Origin: Saccharomonospora piscinae
GTDB lineage: Bacteria > Actinomycetota > Actinomycetes > Mycobacteriales > Pseudonocardiaceae
Direction: 5' to 3'
Length of the DNA stretch: 64,000 nucleotides
NCBI RefSeq assembly: GCF_005862235.1
Contig: NZ_VCEK01000003.1
Span: forward strand, 124,199-188,198
The first letter of the stretch is position 1. Every line of letters begins with the position of its first letter. Under the pieces are notes generated by a model, which worked only from the letters and a program-made list of their open reading frames with translations, was not told the origin of the DNA and did no database searches. This document shows positions 17,485-26,934 of this stretch, in pieces. Made by a program: the position numbers and the translations under genes.

Positions 17485-18534
17485 TCACGGGATGACGCGG
17501 CGTGCTCGCAGATCGTCGAAAGCCCGGACGAGCATGGCCTCGGTGTCGACGAACTCGGTGAAACCGAACCGGCGGGCCTTCGAGCCGTCGGCGATCACGT
17601 CGTAGTCCCAGCCGAACACGGCGTCCCCGAACGCCCACGACGACACGTCGCCGTACGAGATGTCGGCCAGCCCGTGTCGCGCCACCATGTCGTTCCACAA
17701 CGGTTCCTTGTCCGCCATGGTGTCCGCGAGCGACATCGGAAGCGGGTCGGCGACCTTGAGGCCGAAGTGATCCGCGATCACCGGCCAGAGGTGTCGCCAC
17801 CGGAAGAGGTCACCGTTGGTGATGTTGAATGCCTGACCGGCGCACCGAGGTGTGGTCGCCGCCCAGACGGCGGCTCGGGCCAGCAGCGTGGCGTCGGTGA
17901 GTTCCAGCAGTGTGTCGTACGCGCCGTGCTTGCCCGGGAACCGCAGTGGCAGGCCCAGTTCGGCCGACATCGAGGCGTACACGGCCAGCACCGTCACGAG
18001 GTTCATCGGCGTGCCCAGTGCGTAGCCGCAGACCACGGAGGGACGCAACGCCGACCAGGTCCAGGTCCCGCAACGCTGTTCGAGGAAGCGTTGCTGGTCC
18101 ACGTTGAACTCGGGTGGCATGTGCCCCGGATCGTCCTCTTTGGCCGGAGTGCGGAACGGGCCGAGGTGCGCACCGTACACCTTGTAGCCCTGCATCAGGC
18201 TCACGTGCCGCAGCGGTGCCACGTCCTCCACCGCGTCGACGACGTTGGTGAGCATGGCGAGGTTGGGCGCCACCAGCTCGGCCCAGCCGGGGCGCTGCTG
18301 GTAGGCCGCGTAGAAGATGTGGGTCACCTCGCTGTGCCGCCGCAGCGCCGCGCGCGTGGCCTCCGGGTCGAGCAGGTCGACACTGACGTGGCGCAGTCCG
18401 GGCTCGTCCCGCCCACCGCGCCTGGAAAGACCGATCACGTCCCAGTCGTCGAGTTCGCGCAGGTGCTCGACAAGGCTTCGACCGATGACTCCGTGGGCTC
18501 CGACAACGAGGGCTGTGTGCTGTGGCGAACGCAT
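17485..18534 (-). CDS. PRISE-type NAD(P)-dependent reductase (short-chain dehydrogenase superfamily)
   Basis: This is a 349-residue Rossmann-fold oxidoreductase. The nucleotide-binding motif is TALVVGAHGVIGRSLVEHL near the N-terminus, and SLMQGYKVYGAHLGPF corresponds to the catalytic Lys/Tyr motif of progesterone-5-beta-reductase/iridoid-synthase-like (PRISE) enzymes. Other conserved segments are SALRPSVVCGYALG and FNITNGDLFRWRHLWP. Enzymes of this group reduce activated enones; the natural substrate here is unknown. It is divergent from a LysR regulator across 71 bases with a LysR-type dyad, so it is the likely regulated target. The ATG at 18534 is preferred over longer in-frame starts that would run into the operator. 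Confidence 0.85.
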   Translation of the reverse strand: MRSPQHTALVVGAHGVIGRSLVEHLRELDDWDVIGLSRRGGRDEPGLRHVSVDLLDPEATRAALRRHSEVTHIFYAAYQQRPGWAELVAPNLAMLTNVVDAVEDVAPLRHVSLMQGYKVYGAHLGPFRTPAKEDDPGHMPPEFNVDQQRFLEQRCGTWTWSALRPSVVCGYALGTPMNLVTVLAVYASMSAELGLPLRFPGKHGAYDTLLELTDATLLARAAVWAATTPRCAGQAFNITNGDLFRWRHLWPVIADHFGLKVADPLPMSLADTMADKEPLWNDMVARHGLADISYGDVSSWAFGDAVFGWDYDVIADGSKARRFGFTEFVDTEAMLVRAFDDLRARRVIP

Positions 18535-18574
18535 ATCCCTGATGTTCGATCTCGAAAGCCGATAAGTCCAAGAG

Positions 18575-18588
18575 ATAGTTTTTGCTAT
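18575..18588. promoter_or_regulatory. LysR-type operator between PRISE and lysR genes
   Basis: ATAG-TTTTTG-CTAT is a dyad of LysR-box geometry in an AT-rich patch between the divergent genes. It is flanked by two direct GATAAG copies (18561-18566 and 18592-18597). It lies 17 bases before the lysR start. Confidence 0.75.
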
Positions 18589-18605
18589 TCCGATAAGCTC
18601 CGTGC

Positions 18606-19493
18606 ATGGCAACGCTACGGCAGTGGGAGTACCTGGTCGCGATCGTCGACGAAGGCTCGTTCACCCGCGCGGCGGAGGCTCTGCACGTCACCCAGCCCGG
18701 ACTGTCGCACCAGGTGCGCACCCTGGAACGGGCACTGGGTGGCCCGCTCCTCGAGCGGTTGCCCCGGTCGGTGCGGCCGACACCGCTGGGCCGCGCGGTG
18801 CTGCCACACGCGCGCGCCGCTCTGGCCGATGCGCACCGCGCGCTGTGCGCGGCTCGCCGCACGGCGGGGCTCGAAGCCGGGGAGCTGGACGTCGCGACCG
18901 TGTACTCCGTGGGGTTGGGAGTGCTGCCGGACGTGCTGCGCTTCTGGAGGAAGGCGCACCCTGCGGTGCGAATTCGGCTCCATGAACACCGGCATGCCGA
19001 TCACCTGCGTGAGGCCATGCTGGCCGGTCAGGCCGACATCGCGGTCGGGCCGACGCCGGGGGACTGGGACGGGCCGGTACACGTGCTGGGTGAGGAGGAG
19101 TTCGTCGTCGTCGCCCAGCCCGACGACCCGCTCGCCACAGTGCGGTCGGTGGAACTGGCCGCGCTCGCCGATCGGCAGTGGGTGCACTACTCGCCGGGCA
19201 ACGGGCTGGCCGAGGTGGTGGATACCGCCTGCGCCGCTGCGGGCTTCCGGCCGCGCGCCGCCGTGCGCACCGAGCAGACCGCGGCGGCACCGGTGTTCGC
19301 GGCCTCGGGGCTCGGGGTCGCGCTGGTGCCTGGCAACATCCTCTCCCCGGCGTTCGACGGCGTGGTGGTGCGGCCCTCCCCGGCCGTCACCAGAGCCCTC
19401 GCCGCGTACACCCGGCACGATCCCGACCCGTTGACCAGCGCGTTCCTGCGCGCACTCGAGGGGTGTTGCCGGGGCCTGTTCACCGACTCGTAG
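18606..19493 (+). CDS. LysR-family transcriptional regulator
   Basis: This is a 295-residue regulator. The winged helix-turn-helix is FTRAAEALHVTQPGLSHQVR (about residues 19-38), followed by ARRALGGPLL-type linker sequence and a periplasmic-binding-like effector domain with the usual LVPGNILS region. It is divergent from the PRISE-type reductase with a LysR dyad between them, so it probably activates that gene in response to its substrate and represses itself. A phosphatase gene follows 14 bases downstream and may be co-transcribed. Confidence 0.93.
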   Translation: MATLRQWEYLVAIVDEGSFTRAAEALHVTQPGLSHQVRTLERALGGPLLERLPRSVRPTPLGRAVLPHARAALADAHRALCAARRTAGLEAGELDVATVYSVGLGVLPDVLRFWRKAHPAVRIRLHEHRHADHLREAMLAGQADIAVGPTPGDWDGPVHVLGEEEFVVVAQPDDPLATVRSVELAALADRQWVHYSPGNGLAEVVDTACAAAGFRPRAAVRTEQTAAAPVFAASGLGVALVPGNILSPAFDGVVVRPSPAVTRALAAYTRHDPDPLTSAFLRALEGCCRGLFTDS

Positions 19494-19507
19494 GCTCGGC
19501 CAGCGTG

Positions 19508-20266
19508 ATGACCGATGCCCGCCTCGCCGCGTCACTGGCCGAAGAGGCCGGACGGGCGCTGCTGCGACCCTGGACCGAGGCCACAGACCCTGTCGATCGT
19601 GACAGCGCCCGCGAACGGGGTCGTCGTGGTGACGCGTTGGCGAACGAGGTGCTGCTCCGTGGAATCGCGGCACAGCGACCCGGTGACGTGGTGCTCTCGG
19701 AGGAGTCGGCCGACGACCCCGCCAGGCTCTCCGCCTCGCGCGTGTGGATCGTCGATCCGCTGGACGGTACGCGGGAGTACGGCCTCGGCCGGCGTGACTG
19801 GTCGGTGCATGTGGCGTTGTGGCAGGCCGGGCGAGGACTCACCGATGCGGCTGTGGCCGAACCCGCCGCCGACCGGGTCACCGCCACCGACGATGTAGCC
19901 CAAACACAGCGGGGAATACCCGGAAAAAAGACACGTATTCTGGTCAGTGATACCCGGCCCCCCGAATTCGCGAAATCGGTCGCCGATTCCGTCGACGCCG
20001 AACTCGTGCCGATGGGTTCGGCGGGCGCGAAGGCGATGGCGGTGGTGCGCGGCGAGGCCGACGCCTACCTGCACGCCGGTGGCCAGTACGAGTGGGACTC
20101 GGCGGCACCGGTGGCGATCGCCAGGATGGCCGGGCTGCACGCCTCCCGCGTCGACGGTTCCGAGCTGGCCTACAACCGGCCCGCGCCGTACCTTCCCGAC
20201 CTGCTGCTGTGCCGTGCCGATCTGGCCGGGCCACTACTGGACGCCGTGGCCCGCGCGACGAGCTGA
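19508..20266 (+). CDS. Inositol-monophosphatase-family phosphatase, CysQ-like
   Basis: This is a 252-residue Mg-dependent, Li-sensitive-type phosphatase. The metal-binding motifs are present: SEESADD, then WIVDPLDGTREYG (DPLDGT), and QYEWDSAAPVAIARMAGLHA (the WDxxA motif). This order, with YEWDSAAPVA, is typical of 3'(2'),5'-bisphosphate nucleotidase CysQ in actinobacteria, which recycles adenosine 3',5'-bisphosphate from sulfate assimilation; an inositol phosphatase role cannot be excluded. The ATG at 19508 is preceded by an in-frame GTG. Confidence 0.88.
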   Translation: MTDARLAASLAEEAGRALLRPWTEATDPVDRDSARERGRRGDALANEVLLRGIAAQRPGDVVLSEESADDPARLSASRVWIVDPLDGTREYGLGRRDWSVHVALWQAGRGLTDAAVAEPAADRVTATDDVAQTQRGIPGKKTRILVSDTRPPEFAKSVADSVDAELVPMGSAGAKAMAVVRGEADAYLHAGGQYEWDSAAPVAIARMAGLHASRVDGSELAYNRPAPYLPDLLLCRADLAGPLLDAVARATS

Positions 20267-20307
20267 GGCCGAACCGGCGGCCACCGGGCCGACCCCCAGA
20301 CATGGAA

Positions 20308-20338
20308 ACGGGTGGGAGACCCGTGGTCTCCCACCCGT
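20308..20338. terminator. Bidirectional terminator hairpin
   Basis: ACGGGTGGGAGAC (20308-20320) and GTCTCCCACCCGT (20326-20338) are perfect complements with a five-base loop. It sits between the stop codons of the convergent phosphatase and small secreted-protein genes and would end both transcripts. Confidence 0.85.
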
Positions 20339-20354
20339 GGCTGGAGTGCGACGA

Positions 20355-20618
20355 TCAGTCGTTGGTCGCCTCGGCGTTGGTGCACACCGTGTCGCCGCTG
20401 CTCGCGACGCCCAGCAGCGCGCCGACGTTCAGGTCGAGAACGTCGCACACGTTGATCTGGTTGTTGCTCAGCACGTCGTCGACGTTGATGAGGCCGATCT
20501 GGCTCGTGTTGTCGGTGATGTCCGTCTCCGACTCGCTCGGCGCGGTGGCGAAGGCGGGCGAGCCGATCATCAGCAGTCCGGCCGCGGCGGAGGCGACAAT
20601 AGCAGTCTTCTTGAACAC
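20355..20618 (-). CDS. Small secreted protein with two cysteines, unknown function
   Basis: This is an 87-residue precursor from a GTG at 20618. The signal peptide is clear: MFKKTAIVASAAAGLLMIG followed by a cleavage site after AFA. The mature part of about 60 residues is acidic with two cysteines (NQINVCDVLDLNVGALLGV and DTVCTNAE) and alternating hydrophobic residues. The LNVGALLGV stretch recalls chaplin/rodlin-type surface proteins, but the match is too weak to name it. It stands alone behind a 420-base AT-enriched upstream region, suggesting dedicated and possibly developmental regulation. Confidence 0.78.
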   Translation of the reverse strand: MFKKTAIVASAAAGLLMIGSPAFATAPSESETDITDNTSQIGLINVDDVLSNNQINVCDVLDLNVGALLGVASSGDTVCTNAEATND

Positions 20619-21038
20619 CTTAACCCATTCCTATCGACTCGAGTGACGTTTTTGCTGCGGGTCGGAAACTCCCGCAACCGCCAATGAATTTACAAGCCGA
20701 CGGTCCTTCGCACACAACTGAATGCGGTTGTTGCGGCTCACCCTTTTTTGTCGTGACCCAGCTCACGTTCGCCACTGGATTAGAGTACGCAACTGCTCTG
20801 ACCAGCGGAAATCGAAGATCATACACGTTGCGGAGAGTAATCGACAACCCTATAGGTCAAGGGTTGCCACTCATTACGGTGGCAACCATGATGCGAAACG
20901 TGTTGAACGCCGAGTTGGCAAATGACCTGATGGGATGAAAACAAGCGAAACAGGTTGCTGAAAACTCATTCACATTGTGCGGATGCCGGTGTGATGTCCG
21001 CGCAGGTGAGAGGGCTTTCCAGCCGGCTCCGGGTCGGT
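20619..21038. other. Low-GC intergenic region upstream of the small secreted-protein gene
   Basis: This 420-base stretch has visibly lower GC than its surroundings and no supported gene. A plus-strand 84-codon frame (20684-20938) shows no domain or ribosome site and is rejected. The part before the secreted-protein start contains an imperfect hairpin, TTTGCTGCGGG with CCCGCAACCG (20651-20680). The rest probably holds promoter sequences for that gene and the 3' flank of recQ. Confidence 0.5.
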
Positions 21039-22856
21039 TCAGGCCGCCACGACGCCCAGGACGTCCTCGCCGTACTTCGCCAGCTTGTTCTGGCCGACGC
21101 CGTTGACCGCACCCAGTTCGTCCACCGACGACGGGCGCGTCGTGGCGATCTGCCGCAGCGTGGCGTCGTGGAAGATGACGTACGCCGGGACGCCCTGCTC
21201 CTTCGCCGTGGCCGCCCGCCAGGCGCGCAGCCGCTCGAACACGGCGCTCGCCTCCGCGTCCAGCTCCACCGACTCCGCCCGCTCGCGCGACGCGGTGGCG
21301 CGCGCCGAGCGCACCGCGGCTGCCGGATCCCGCCGCATCGGCACGGTGCGCCCCCGGTACAGCACGTCGTCGGCGGTCTCGGTGGTGACGAGGGTGCCGT
21401 AGTCGCCCTCCACGGCCAGCAGGCCCTGCGCCAGCACCTGGCGGATCACGGCACGCCACTCGCCGTCGGCGAGATCGGAACCGACGCCGAAGACCGACAA
21501 CTCGTCGTGGCGGTGCTGGCTCACCTTCGCCGTGCGCTTGCCCCTGAGGATGTCCACGACCTGGCCCGCGCCGAACTTCTGGCCGCGCTCCCTGCGCAGC
21601 CGCACCACGGTGGACAGCAGCTTCTGCGCGGCCACCGTGCCGTCCCACGACTCGGGCGGGGACAGGCAGGTGTCGCAGTTTCCGCAGGGGGCGCCGTCCT
21701 GCCCGAAGTACGCCAGCAGCCGCACCCGGCGGCAGTCCACCGTCTCGCACAGCGCCAGCATGGAGTTCAGATGCGCGGCCAGCCGCCGCCGGTGCGCGGC
21801 GTCGCCCTCGGACGTGTCGATCAGCTTCCGCTGTGCCACCACGTCCGGCAGCCCGTACGCCAGCCACGCCGTCGACGGCAGCCCGTCCCGGCCCGCCCTG
21901 CCGGTCTCCTGGTAGTAGCCCTCCACCGACTTCGGCAGGTCGAGATGTGCGACGAAGCGGACGTCCGGCTTGTCGATGCCCATGCCGAACGCGATGGTGG
22001 CCACCACCACGAGGCCCTCCTCGCGCAGGAACCGAGCCTGGTGCCGCGCGCGGGTTCCCGCGTCGAGTCCGGCGTGATACGGCACGGCCGCCACGCCGTT
22101 GCGGGTGAGGAACTCGGCCGTCTCGTCCACCGAGCGGCGCGCCAGGCAGTACACGATGCCCGCGTCGCCCGCGTGTTCGGTGCGGAGGAAGTCGAGCAGC
22201 TGCTTGCGGGGCTCGCGCTTGGGCACGATCCGGTACTGGATGTTGGGCCGGTCGAAGCTGGACACGAACACGCGCGCCTGCTCCAGGTTCAGCCGGGTGG
22301 TGATCTCGGCGCGGGTCTCCGGCGTGGCCGTGGCGGTCAGCGCGATGCGCGGCACGTCGGGCCTGCGTTCGTGCAGCCGTGACAGCTCGAGGTAGTCGGG
22401 GCGGAAATCGTGTCCCCACTGCGACACACAGTGCGCCTCGTCGATCGCGAACACCGACACCGGCCCACGTTCGATGAGCCGCATCGCGCTCTCCGAGCGC
22501 AGTCGCTCCGGCGCGAGATAGAGGATGTCGAGCTCACCGGCGAGGAACTCGGCCTCCACCGTGCGCCGCTGCCCGGGGTCCTGCGTCGAGTTGAGGAACC
22601 CCGCCCGCACGCCCGCCGCGCGCAGCGCGTCCACCTGGTCCTGCATCAACGCGATCAGCGGTGAGATCACCACGCCGACACCGTCGCGGACGAGCGCCGG
22701 GATCTGGTAACACAGCGACTTCCCTCCGCCCGTCGGCATCAGTACCAGCGCGTCGCCGCCGTCGGTGACGTGGTCGACGATCTGCTGCTGGGTGTCGCGG
22801 AACGAGTCGTAGCCGAAGACGCGGCGGAGCACGTCGAGTGTCTGCGGATTCCCCAC
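21039..22856 (-). CDS. recQ: RecQ-family ATP-dependent DNA helicase
   Basis: This is a 3'-5' helicase of 605 residues acting in recombination and fork repair. Walker A is [19 protein letters not shown] (about residues 37-55), the DEAH box is [20 protein letters not shown], and motif VI is [15 protein letters not shown]. The RecQ zinc-binding cysteines lie in [11 protein letters not shown] and [10 protein letters not shown], followed by a winged-helix domain and a C-terminal HRDC domain. All domains are intact. It is monocistronic, divergent from an M48 peptidase gene. Confidence 0.95.
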   Translation of the reverse strand: MGNPQTLDVLRRVFGYDSFRDTQQQIVDHVTDGGDALVLMPTGGGKSLCYQIPALVRDGVGVVISPLIALMQDQVDALRAAGVRAGFLNSTQDPGQRRTVEAEFLAGELDILYLAPERLRSESAMRLIERGPVSVFAIDEAHCVSQWGHDFRPDYLELSRLHERRPDVPRIALTATATPETRAEITTRLNLEQARVFVSSFDRPNIQYRIVPKREPRKQLLDFLRTEHAGDAGIVYCLARRSVDETAEFLTRNGVAAVPYHAGLDAGTRARHQARFLREEGLVVVATIAFGMGIDKPDVRFVAHLDLPKSVEGYYQETGRAGRDGLPSTAWLAYGLPDVVAQRKLIDTSEGDAAHRRRLAAHLNSMLALCETVDCRRVRLLAYFGQDGAPCGNCDTCLSPPESWDGTVAAQKLLSTVVRLRRERGQKFGAGQVVDILRGKRTAKVSQHRHDELSVFGVGSDLADGEWRAVIRQVLAQGLLAVEGDYGTLVTTETADDVLYRGRTVPMRRDPAAAVRSARATASRERAESVELDAEASAVFERLRAWRAATAKEQGVPAYVIFHDATLRQIATTRPSSVDELGAVNGVGQNKLAKYGEDVLGVVAA

Positions 22857-22917
22857 CCGCCGGATCCTAGGCGCGGATAGGGTGACGGGTCCCCCCGGCG
22901 CCGAAAGGAACCTCTCG

Positions 22918-23949
22918 ATGGTCTCGTCGTCCCCCTCCGGTCAGACCCCGGCTCGGGTGCGCCTGCCCGGGATCAGCCCCCGCGCGTACGAACATCCCGT
23001 CGACCGCGGCGCACTCGCCACGCTGCGCCTGGTGCCCGGCTTCGCCGAGGTGCTCAAGGCCGTCTCGGGCTTCGTCCACGAGCGGGGCGAGCAGTTGCTG
23101 GCGCTCAGTTCGGCGCTGCGGGTCGGCCCGACCCAGTACCCGGAACTCGACGCGCTGCGGCGGGAGTGCGCGCACATCCTCGACCTCGACGAGGTGCCCG
23201 ACGTGTTCGTCGCCCGGGGTGCCGAGCCGAACGCGATGGCCATCGGCATGCGCACGCCGTTCGTCGTGCTCACCACCGGCCTGGTCGAGCTGTTGGACAC
23301 CGACGGGCTGCGCTTCGTGCTGGGCCACGAGTTCGGCCACGTGCTCTCCGGCCACGCGGTGTACCGCACCATGCTGCTGCGGCTGCTCGACCTGCGGCCG
23401 AGCATGTCGTGGAACCCGATGAGCGCGCTCGGACTCCGGGCCGTGCTCGCCGCGCTCACCGAGTGGTTCCGCAAGGCGGAGCTGTCGTGCGACCGGGCCG
23501 GGCTGCTCTGCGGGCAGGATTCGGCCGCCGCGCTGCGCACGCAGGTGCTCATGGCGGGCGGCATCGACCCGCGTCGGGTGGACATCGAGGCGTTCCTGCG
23601 GCAGGCCGACGAGTACGAGTCCGTGGACAGCATTCGCGACAGCATCGTGAAGTTGCGCAACATCGAGACGGTGGACCACCCGCTCGCGGTCGTGCGGGCG
23701 GCGCAGGTGCAGCGATGGGCGGCCTCCGAGGAGTACCGCGCGATCCTGGCCGGTGACTATCCGCGACGGGACGGCGAATCGCCGCACCGAGGCTGGGCCG
23801 AGGACGTGGGTGCCGCCGCGCGCTCGTACAAGGAGTCCCTCAGCGCGTCGGCCGACCCGTTGATGAGCGTGTTCGCCGAGGTGGGCAAGACCGTCTCGGG
23901 TGCGGCCGACACGGTGTGGAGCACGGTCAGGCGGCGCGGCGGTTCCTGA
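22918..23949 (+). CDS. M48-family zinc metallopeptidase
   Basis: This is a 343-residue protein with the zincin motif [13 protein letters not shown] (HExxH) at about residues 139-151 and the downstream glutamate in [12 protein letters not shown], as in M48/Ste24-like peptidases. No signal peptide or strong membrane helix is visible, unlike HtpX, so it is probably a cytoplasmic or peripheral M48 peptidase. The ATG at 22918 is chosen because AAAGGAA lies eight bases upstream; an earlier in-frame ATG at 22882 lacks such a site. Substrates are unknown. Confidence 0.87.
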   Translation: MVSSSPSGQTPARVRLPGISPRAYEHPVDRGALATLRLVPGFAEVLKAVSGFVHERGEQLLALSSALRVGPTQYPELDALRRECAHILDLDEVPDVFVARGAEPNAMAIGMRTPFVVLTTGLVELLDTDGLRFVLGHEFGHVLSGHAVYRTMLLRLLDLRPSMSWNPMSALGLRAVLAALTEWFRKAELSCDRAGLLCGQDSAAALRTQVLMAGGIDPRRVDIEAFLRQADEYESVDSIRDSIVKLRNIETVDHPLAVVRAAQVQRWAASEEYRAILAGDYPRRDGESPHRGWAEDVGAAARSYKESLSASADPLMSVFAEVGKTVSGAADTVWSTVRRRGGS

Positions 23950-24066
23950 GCGCGGGTGGTCAGGAACTGCTCCGGTCCTGGAGCAACCGGGCGGTGGCCG
24001 GGTTCGTTCCGCCGCGTTTACGCGCGGGTACCCGTCGTGGGCGGTACCGGAGGGAGCGAGACGGCC

Positions 24067-25407
24067 ATGCCACCACAGCAGGCGCGGACTCTGCGGGACC
24101 TGCTCGACGACGACGATCTGCGGGGTTTGCAGGAGTGGCTGGCCGAACACCAGCCCTACGAGATCGCCGACGAACTGGCCCGCGCCGACGAGGTGGAGGC
24201 CGTCCTGCTGTTCCGGCTGCTCGACAAGGACCGGGCGCTGACCGTTTTCGAGGAGCTCGAACCCACAGACCAGCACAAGGTGCTCTCCGGGCTGCGCGAC
24301 ACGGCGTTTCGGGACGTCGTCGAGCAGATGGACCCCGACGACCGCGCGCGGCTGCTCGGCGAGGCACCCGCGAAGTTCGCCCGGCACGTGCTCGCCGGGC
24401 TGAGCCCGCACGAGCGAGCCCTCACGGCCGCGCTGCTCGGCTATCCCGAGCACTCCGTCGGTCGCTACATGAGCCCGGAGACCGTGGCCGTGCGCTTCCA
24501 TGTCACGGCCGAGCAGGCGCTGGCCGTGGTGCGGTCCCGCGGCGCCCACGCCGAGACGGTCTACACGCTGCCGGTGATCGACGACCGGCGCTGCTTCCTC
24601 GGCACCGTGTCCCTGCGCGACCTGGTGCTCAGCCCGCCGGAGCGGCCGGTGTCGGAGATCGTGGATCGGGACCGCCCACACGTCCACGCCACCGACGACG
24701 TGGAGGAGGCCGCGCGGCTGATGCAGGACACGAACGTGCTGGCACTGCCCGTGACCGACAGCGAGAACCGGGTGCTGGGACTGCTCACCATCGACGACGC
24801 CGTGGAGGTCATCGAGGCCGCCGACACGGAGGACATCGCGCGCCAGTCGGCATCGGCGCCGTGGAGCGGGCACTACATGTCCGCGGGGGTGGTGGAGCTG
24901 GCCCGGTCGCGGGCGGTGTGGCTGTTACTGCTGATCGTGGCGGCGACGCTGACGGTGAACGTGTTGCAGGTTTTCGAGGACACTCTGGCCAGCGTCACGG
25001 CGCTGGCCCTGTTCATCCCGCTGCTGGTGGGCACGGGGGGCAACGCGGGCGCGCAGGCGGCGACGGCGGCCGTGCGCGCGCTGGCGGTGGGGGAGGTGCG
25101 CAGCCGCGACGTGTTGCGCGTCGCGTGGCGCGAGTGCCGGGTGGGGCTCGTGCTCGGGGCGATGCTCGCCGTGGTGGCGCTGCTGATCGGCGCTCTCGTC
25201 GTGAACGTCACGGTGGCCGCGAGTGTGGCCGTCTCGCTGGTGATCGTGTGTGCGTGGGCCGCGACCATCGGCTCGACCATGCCGCTGCTGGCCAAACGCA
25301 TCGGCATCGACCCCGCCGTGATCTCGGCACCGCTGGTGACCACGCTAGTCGACGCCACCGGCCTGATCATCTACTTCCTGGTGGCACAACTCGTGTTCGG
25401 CCTGTGA
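24067..25407 (+). CDS. mgtE: MgtE magnesium transporter
   Basis: This is a Mg2+ channel/transporter of 446 residues. The N-terminal superhelical domain covers about residues 1-130, followed by two CBS domains (about 130-260), a connecting helix and five transmembrane helices. The pore segment LVGTGGNAGAQAATAAVRAL is the MgtE signature, and LVTTLVDATGLIIYFLVAQ forms the last helix. The ATG at 24067 has GGAGGGAG upstream. Regulation in the family is by Mg binding to the cytoplasmic domains. A hairpin repeat follows the stop. Confidence 0.93.
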   Translation: MPPQQARTLRDLLDDDDLRGLQEWLAEHQPYEIADELARADEVEAVLLFRLLDKDRALTVFEELEPTDQHKVLSGLRDTAFRDVVEQMDPDDRARLLGEAPAKFARHVLAGLSPHERALTAALLGYPEHSVGRYMSPETVAVRFHVTAEQALAVVRSRGAHAETVYTLPVIDDRRCFLGTVSLRDLVLSPPERPVSEIVDRDRPHVHATDDVEEAARLMQDTNVLALPVTDSENRVLGLLTIDDAVEVIEAADTEDIARQSASAPWSGHYMSAGVVELARSRAVWLLLLIVAATLTVNVLQVFEDTLASVTALALFIPLLVGTGGNAGAQAATAAVRALAVGEVRSRDVLRVAWRECRVGLVLGAMLAVVALLIGALVVNVTVAASVAVSLVIVCAWAATIGSTMPLLAKRIGIDPAVISAPLVTTLVDATGLIIYFLVAQLVFGL

Positions 25408-25420
25408 CCTCGGTGAGACG

Positions 25421-25471
25421 CCGCGAAGGCCACCCTCACTGCGTCAGGCGCAGCGAGGGTGGCCTTCGCGG
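25421..25471. terminator. Perfect long hairpin between convergent genes (repeat family, copy 2)
   Basis: CCGCGAAGGCCACCC...CTGCG (25421-25443) pairs with CGCAG...GGGTGGCCTTCGCGG (25449-25471), with one mismatch and a five-base loop. It lies between the mgtE stop and the end of the M23 peptidase gene, and shares the AAGGCCACCC core with the repeat at 12971-13055. It is a likely bidirectional terminator. Confidence 0.87.
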
Positions 25472-25494
25472 CACATGCCCTCAGGGGCGCACGG

Positions 25495-26601
25495 TCACAG
25501 CGTGATGCCGTGTGCCTGGAGCCAGGGCAGCGGGTCGATCTTCGCGCCGTTCTCGTGGATCTCGAAGTGCAGGTGCGGGCCGGTGGACTGGCCACGGTTA
25601 CCCATCGTGGCGATCTGCTGGCCTGCCTCGACGCGCTGGCCGACGGCCACCAGTGACTGGTCGATGTGCCCGTACACCGTGATCAGGCCGTTGTCGTGCT
25701 GCACGCGCACCCACAGTCCGAAGCCGCTGGCGGGGCCGGACGAGATCACCGTGCCCGACATGGCGGACTTGATGGGAGTGCCGATGCTGTTGGCGATGTC
25801 CACGCCGTAGTGCGTGGTGCCCCAGCGGGCTCCGTAGCCGGAGGTGAAGGTGCCCTCCGCCGGCTTCACGATGCCGGGTGCGGCCGCGGGTGCGGCGCCA
25901 CCGCCGTCGGCGGGAGCGGCCTCGGCCTCGGCCTGCTCCTGCTTCTTGGCTTCCTCGGCCTGCTTGCGCTCGTTCAGCTTGTCCAGTTCGGACTGTGCCT
26001 CGTCCTGGCGGCCGGTGGCCTGCTCGTGAGCCTGCTCGGCGTTGCTCTTGGCCTGCTTGGCCTTCGTGCCGTCGCGCTCGGCCGCGCCGACGGCGTCCTC
26101 GGCCTGCGAGACGGCCTCACGCTTGTTCTCGACTTCCTCGCCGAGCGAGTCGGTGACGTCGGAACCGAGGAAGGCGAGGACGGAGTCCACCATGCCGTCG
26201 AAGCTGAACCCGGCGGACTCGTGCTTCTGGACACGCTGCTCGGCCTTGCGCTGGTCGGACTCGGCCTTGTCGAGCTGCTTGCGAGCCTGGGCGAGCCGGT
26301 CCTGCGCCTTCGCGGTGGCCTGCTTCGCCTTGTCGTGGACGGACGTGGTGTTGTCCAGCTTCCGCTGGGCGTCGGCGACCTGGTTCTTCGCCTTCTCCAG
26401 TGCCTTCTCGGCGGAGGCGATCTGCTGGTCCAGCGACTTCTCACCGGACTGTTCGCTCTGCTTGGCCACGAGCGCGGTGCGTACGTCCTGCGACGAGGTT
26501 GCCGCGGCAGGATCGGCGAAGGCCACGCCCGGGGTCGAGATCAGCGTCAGGGAAGCGAGCAGCGCGATCGGCGCGGCCCGCCTGAGTTGACGCGCACGCA
26601 T
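25495..26601 (-). CDS. Secreted M23-family peptidoglycan endopeptidase with coiled-coil domain
   Basis: This is a 368-residue exported protein. The signal peptide ends near GVAFADPAAA; a long lysine/glutamate/alanine-rich coiled coil spans about residues 45-235, followed by a Pro/Ala linker and the LytM/M23 domain. Zinc-binding residues are visible in THYGVDIA (HxxxD) and GPHLHFEI (HxH). The architecture is that of PcsB/EnvC/RipA-partner-like regulators or of active DD-endopeptidases; intact zinc ligands favour activity. The ATG at 26601 gives a proper n-region. The role is cell-wall remodelling outside the membrane. Confidence 0.92.
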   Translation of the reverse strand: MRARQLRRAAPIALLASLTLISTPGVAFADPAAATSSQDVRTALVAKQSEQSGEKSLDQQIASAEKALEKAKNQVADAQRKLDNTTSVHDKAKQATAKAQDRLAQARKQLDKAESDQRKAEQRVQKHESAGFSFDGMVDSVLAFLGSDVTDSLGEEVENKREAVSQAEDAVGAAERDGTKAKQAKSNAEQAHEQATGRQDEAQSELDKLNERKQAEEAKKQEQAEAEAAPADGGGAAPAAAPGIVKPAEGTFTSGYGARWGTTHYGVDIANSIGTPIKSAMSGTVISSGPASGFGLWVRVQHDNGLITVYGHIDQSLVAVGQRVEAGQQIATMGNRGQSTGPHLHFEIHENGAKIDPLPWLQAHGITL

Positions 26602-26934
26602 GTGCGACTCCAGTTGTGTCGGGGGAGAGCGCGCCGGTGGGGGGCCGGAGCACTCGGATCGGGGCACCAGCGACTATGCGCAGTGGCCGAGATCGCCTTC
26701 CACCAAACTTGATGTGCGCCACAACGATCCGGTTACTTTTGCGCCAACTTTCGGCGTGGCGTACTTGACTGCACACGAAGTGGTGGTCCATGCCACTGTC
26801 TGGTGACCCTCTGTGCTGGGCTACCCGGACGACAGAGGGTTTTCGCGCGCGGACGGACCTGACACACTCGTCGAGCACGTCGGTGGCACAGTGGTGATCA
26901 ACAGGCCGCCGCCAGGGGAAAGGAGCCCGACGCA
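26602..26934. other. Intergenic region between M23 peptidase and methyltransferase genes
   Basis: This 333-base divergent promoter region has no supported gene. I looked for the c-di-AMP (ydaO) riboswitch that often precedes actinobacterial cell-wall hydrolases and did not find its conserved GAA-rich and closing motifs. A CTGTGCTGGGCTACCCGGAC segment lies near 26811. The segment before the methyltransferase ends in a good ribosome site (GGGAAAGGAGC). Confidence 0.5.

Noticed and set aside
20684-20938. 84-codon plus-strand frame with several cysteines upstream of recQ
   Set aside because: No ribosome site, no recognisable motif, and it lies in the promoter region of the small secreted-protein gene.
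26602-26934. Possible c-di-AMP (ydaO) riboswitch before the M23 peptidase gene
   Set aside because: The conserved motifs of that class could not be found on either strand; the gap was left as unassigned promoter DNA.
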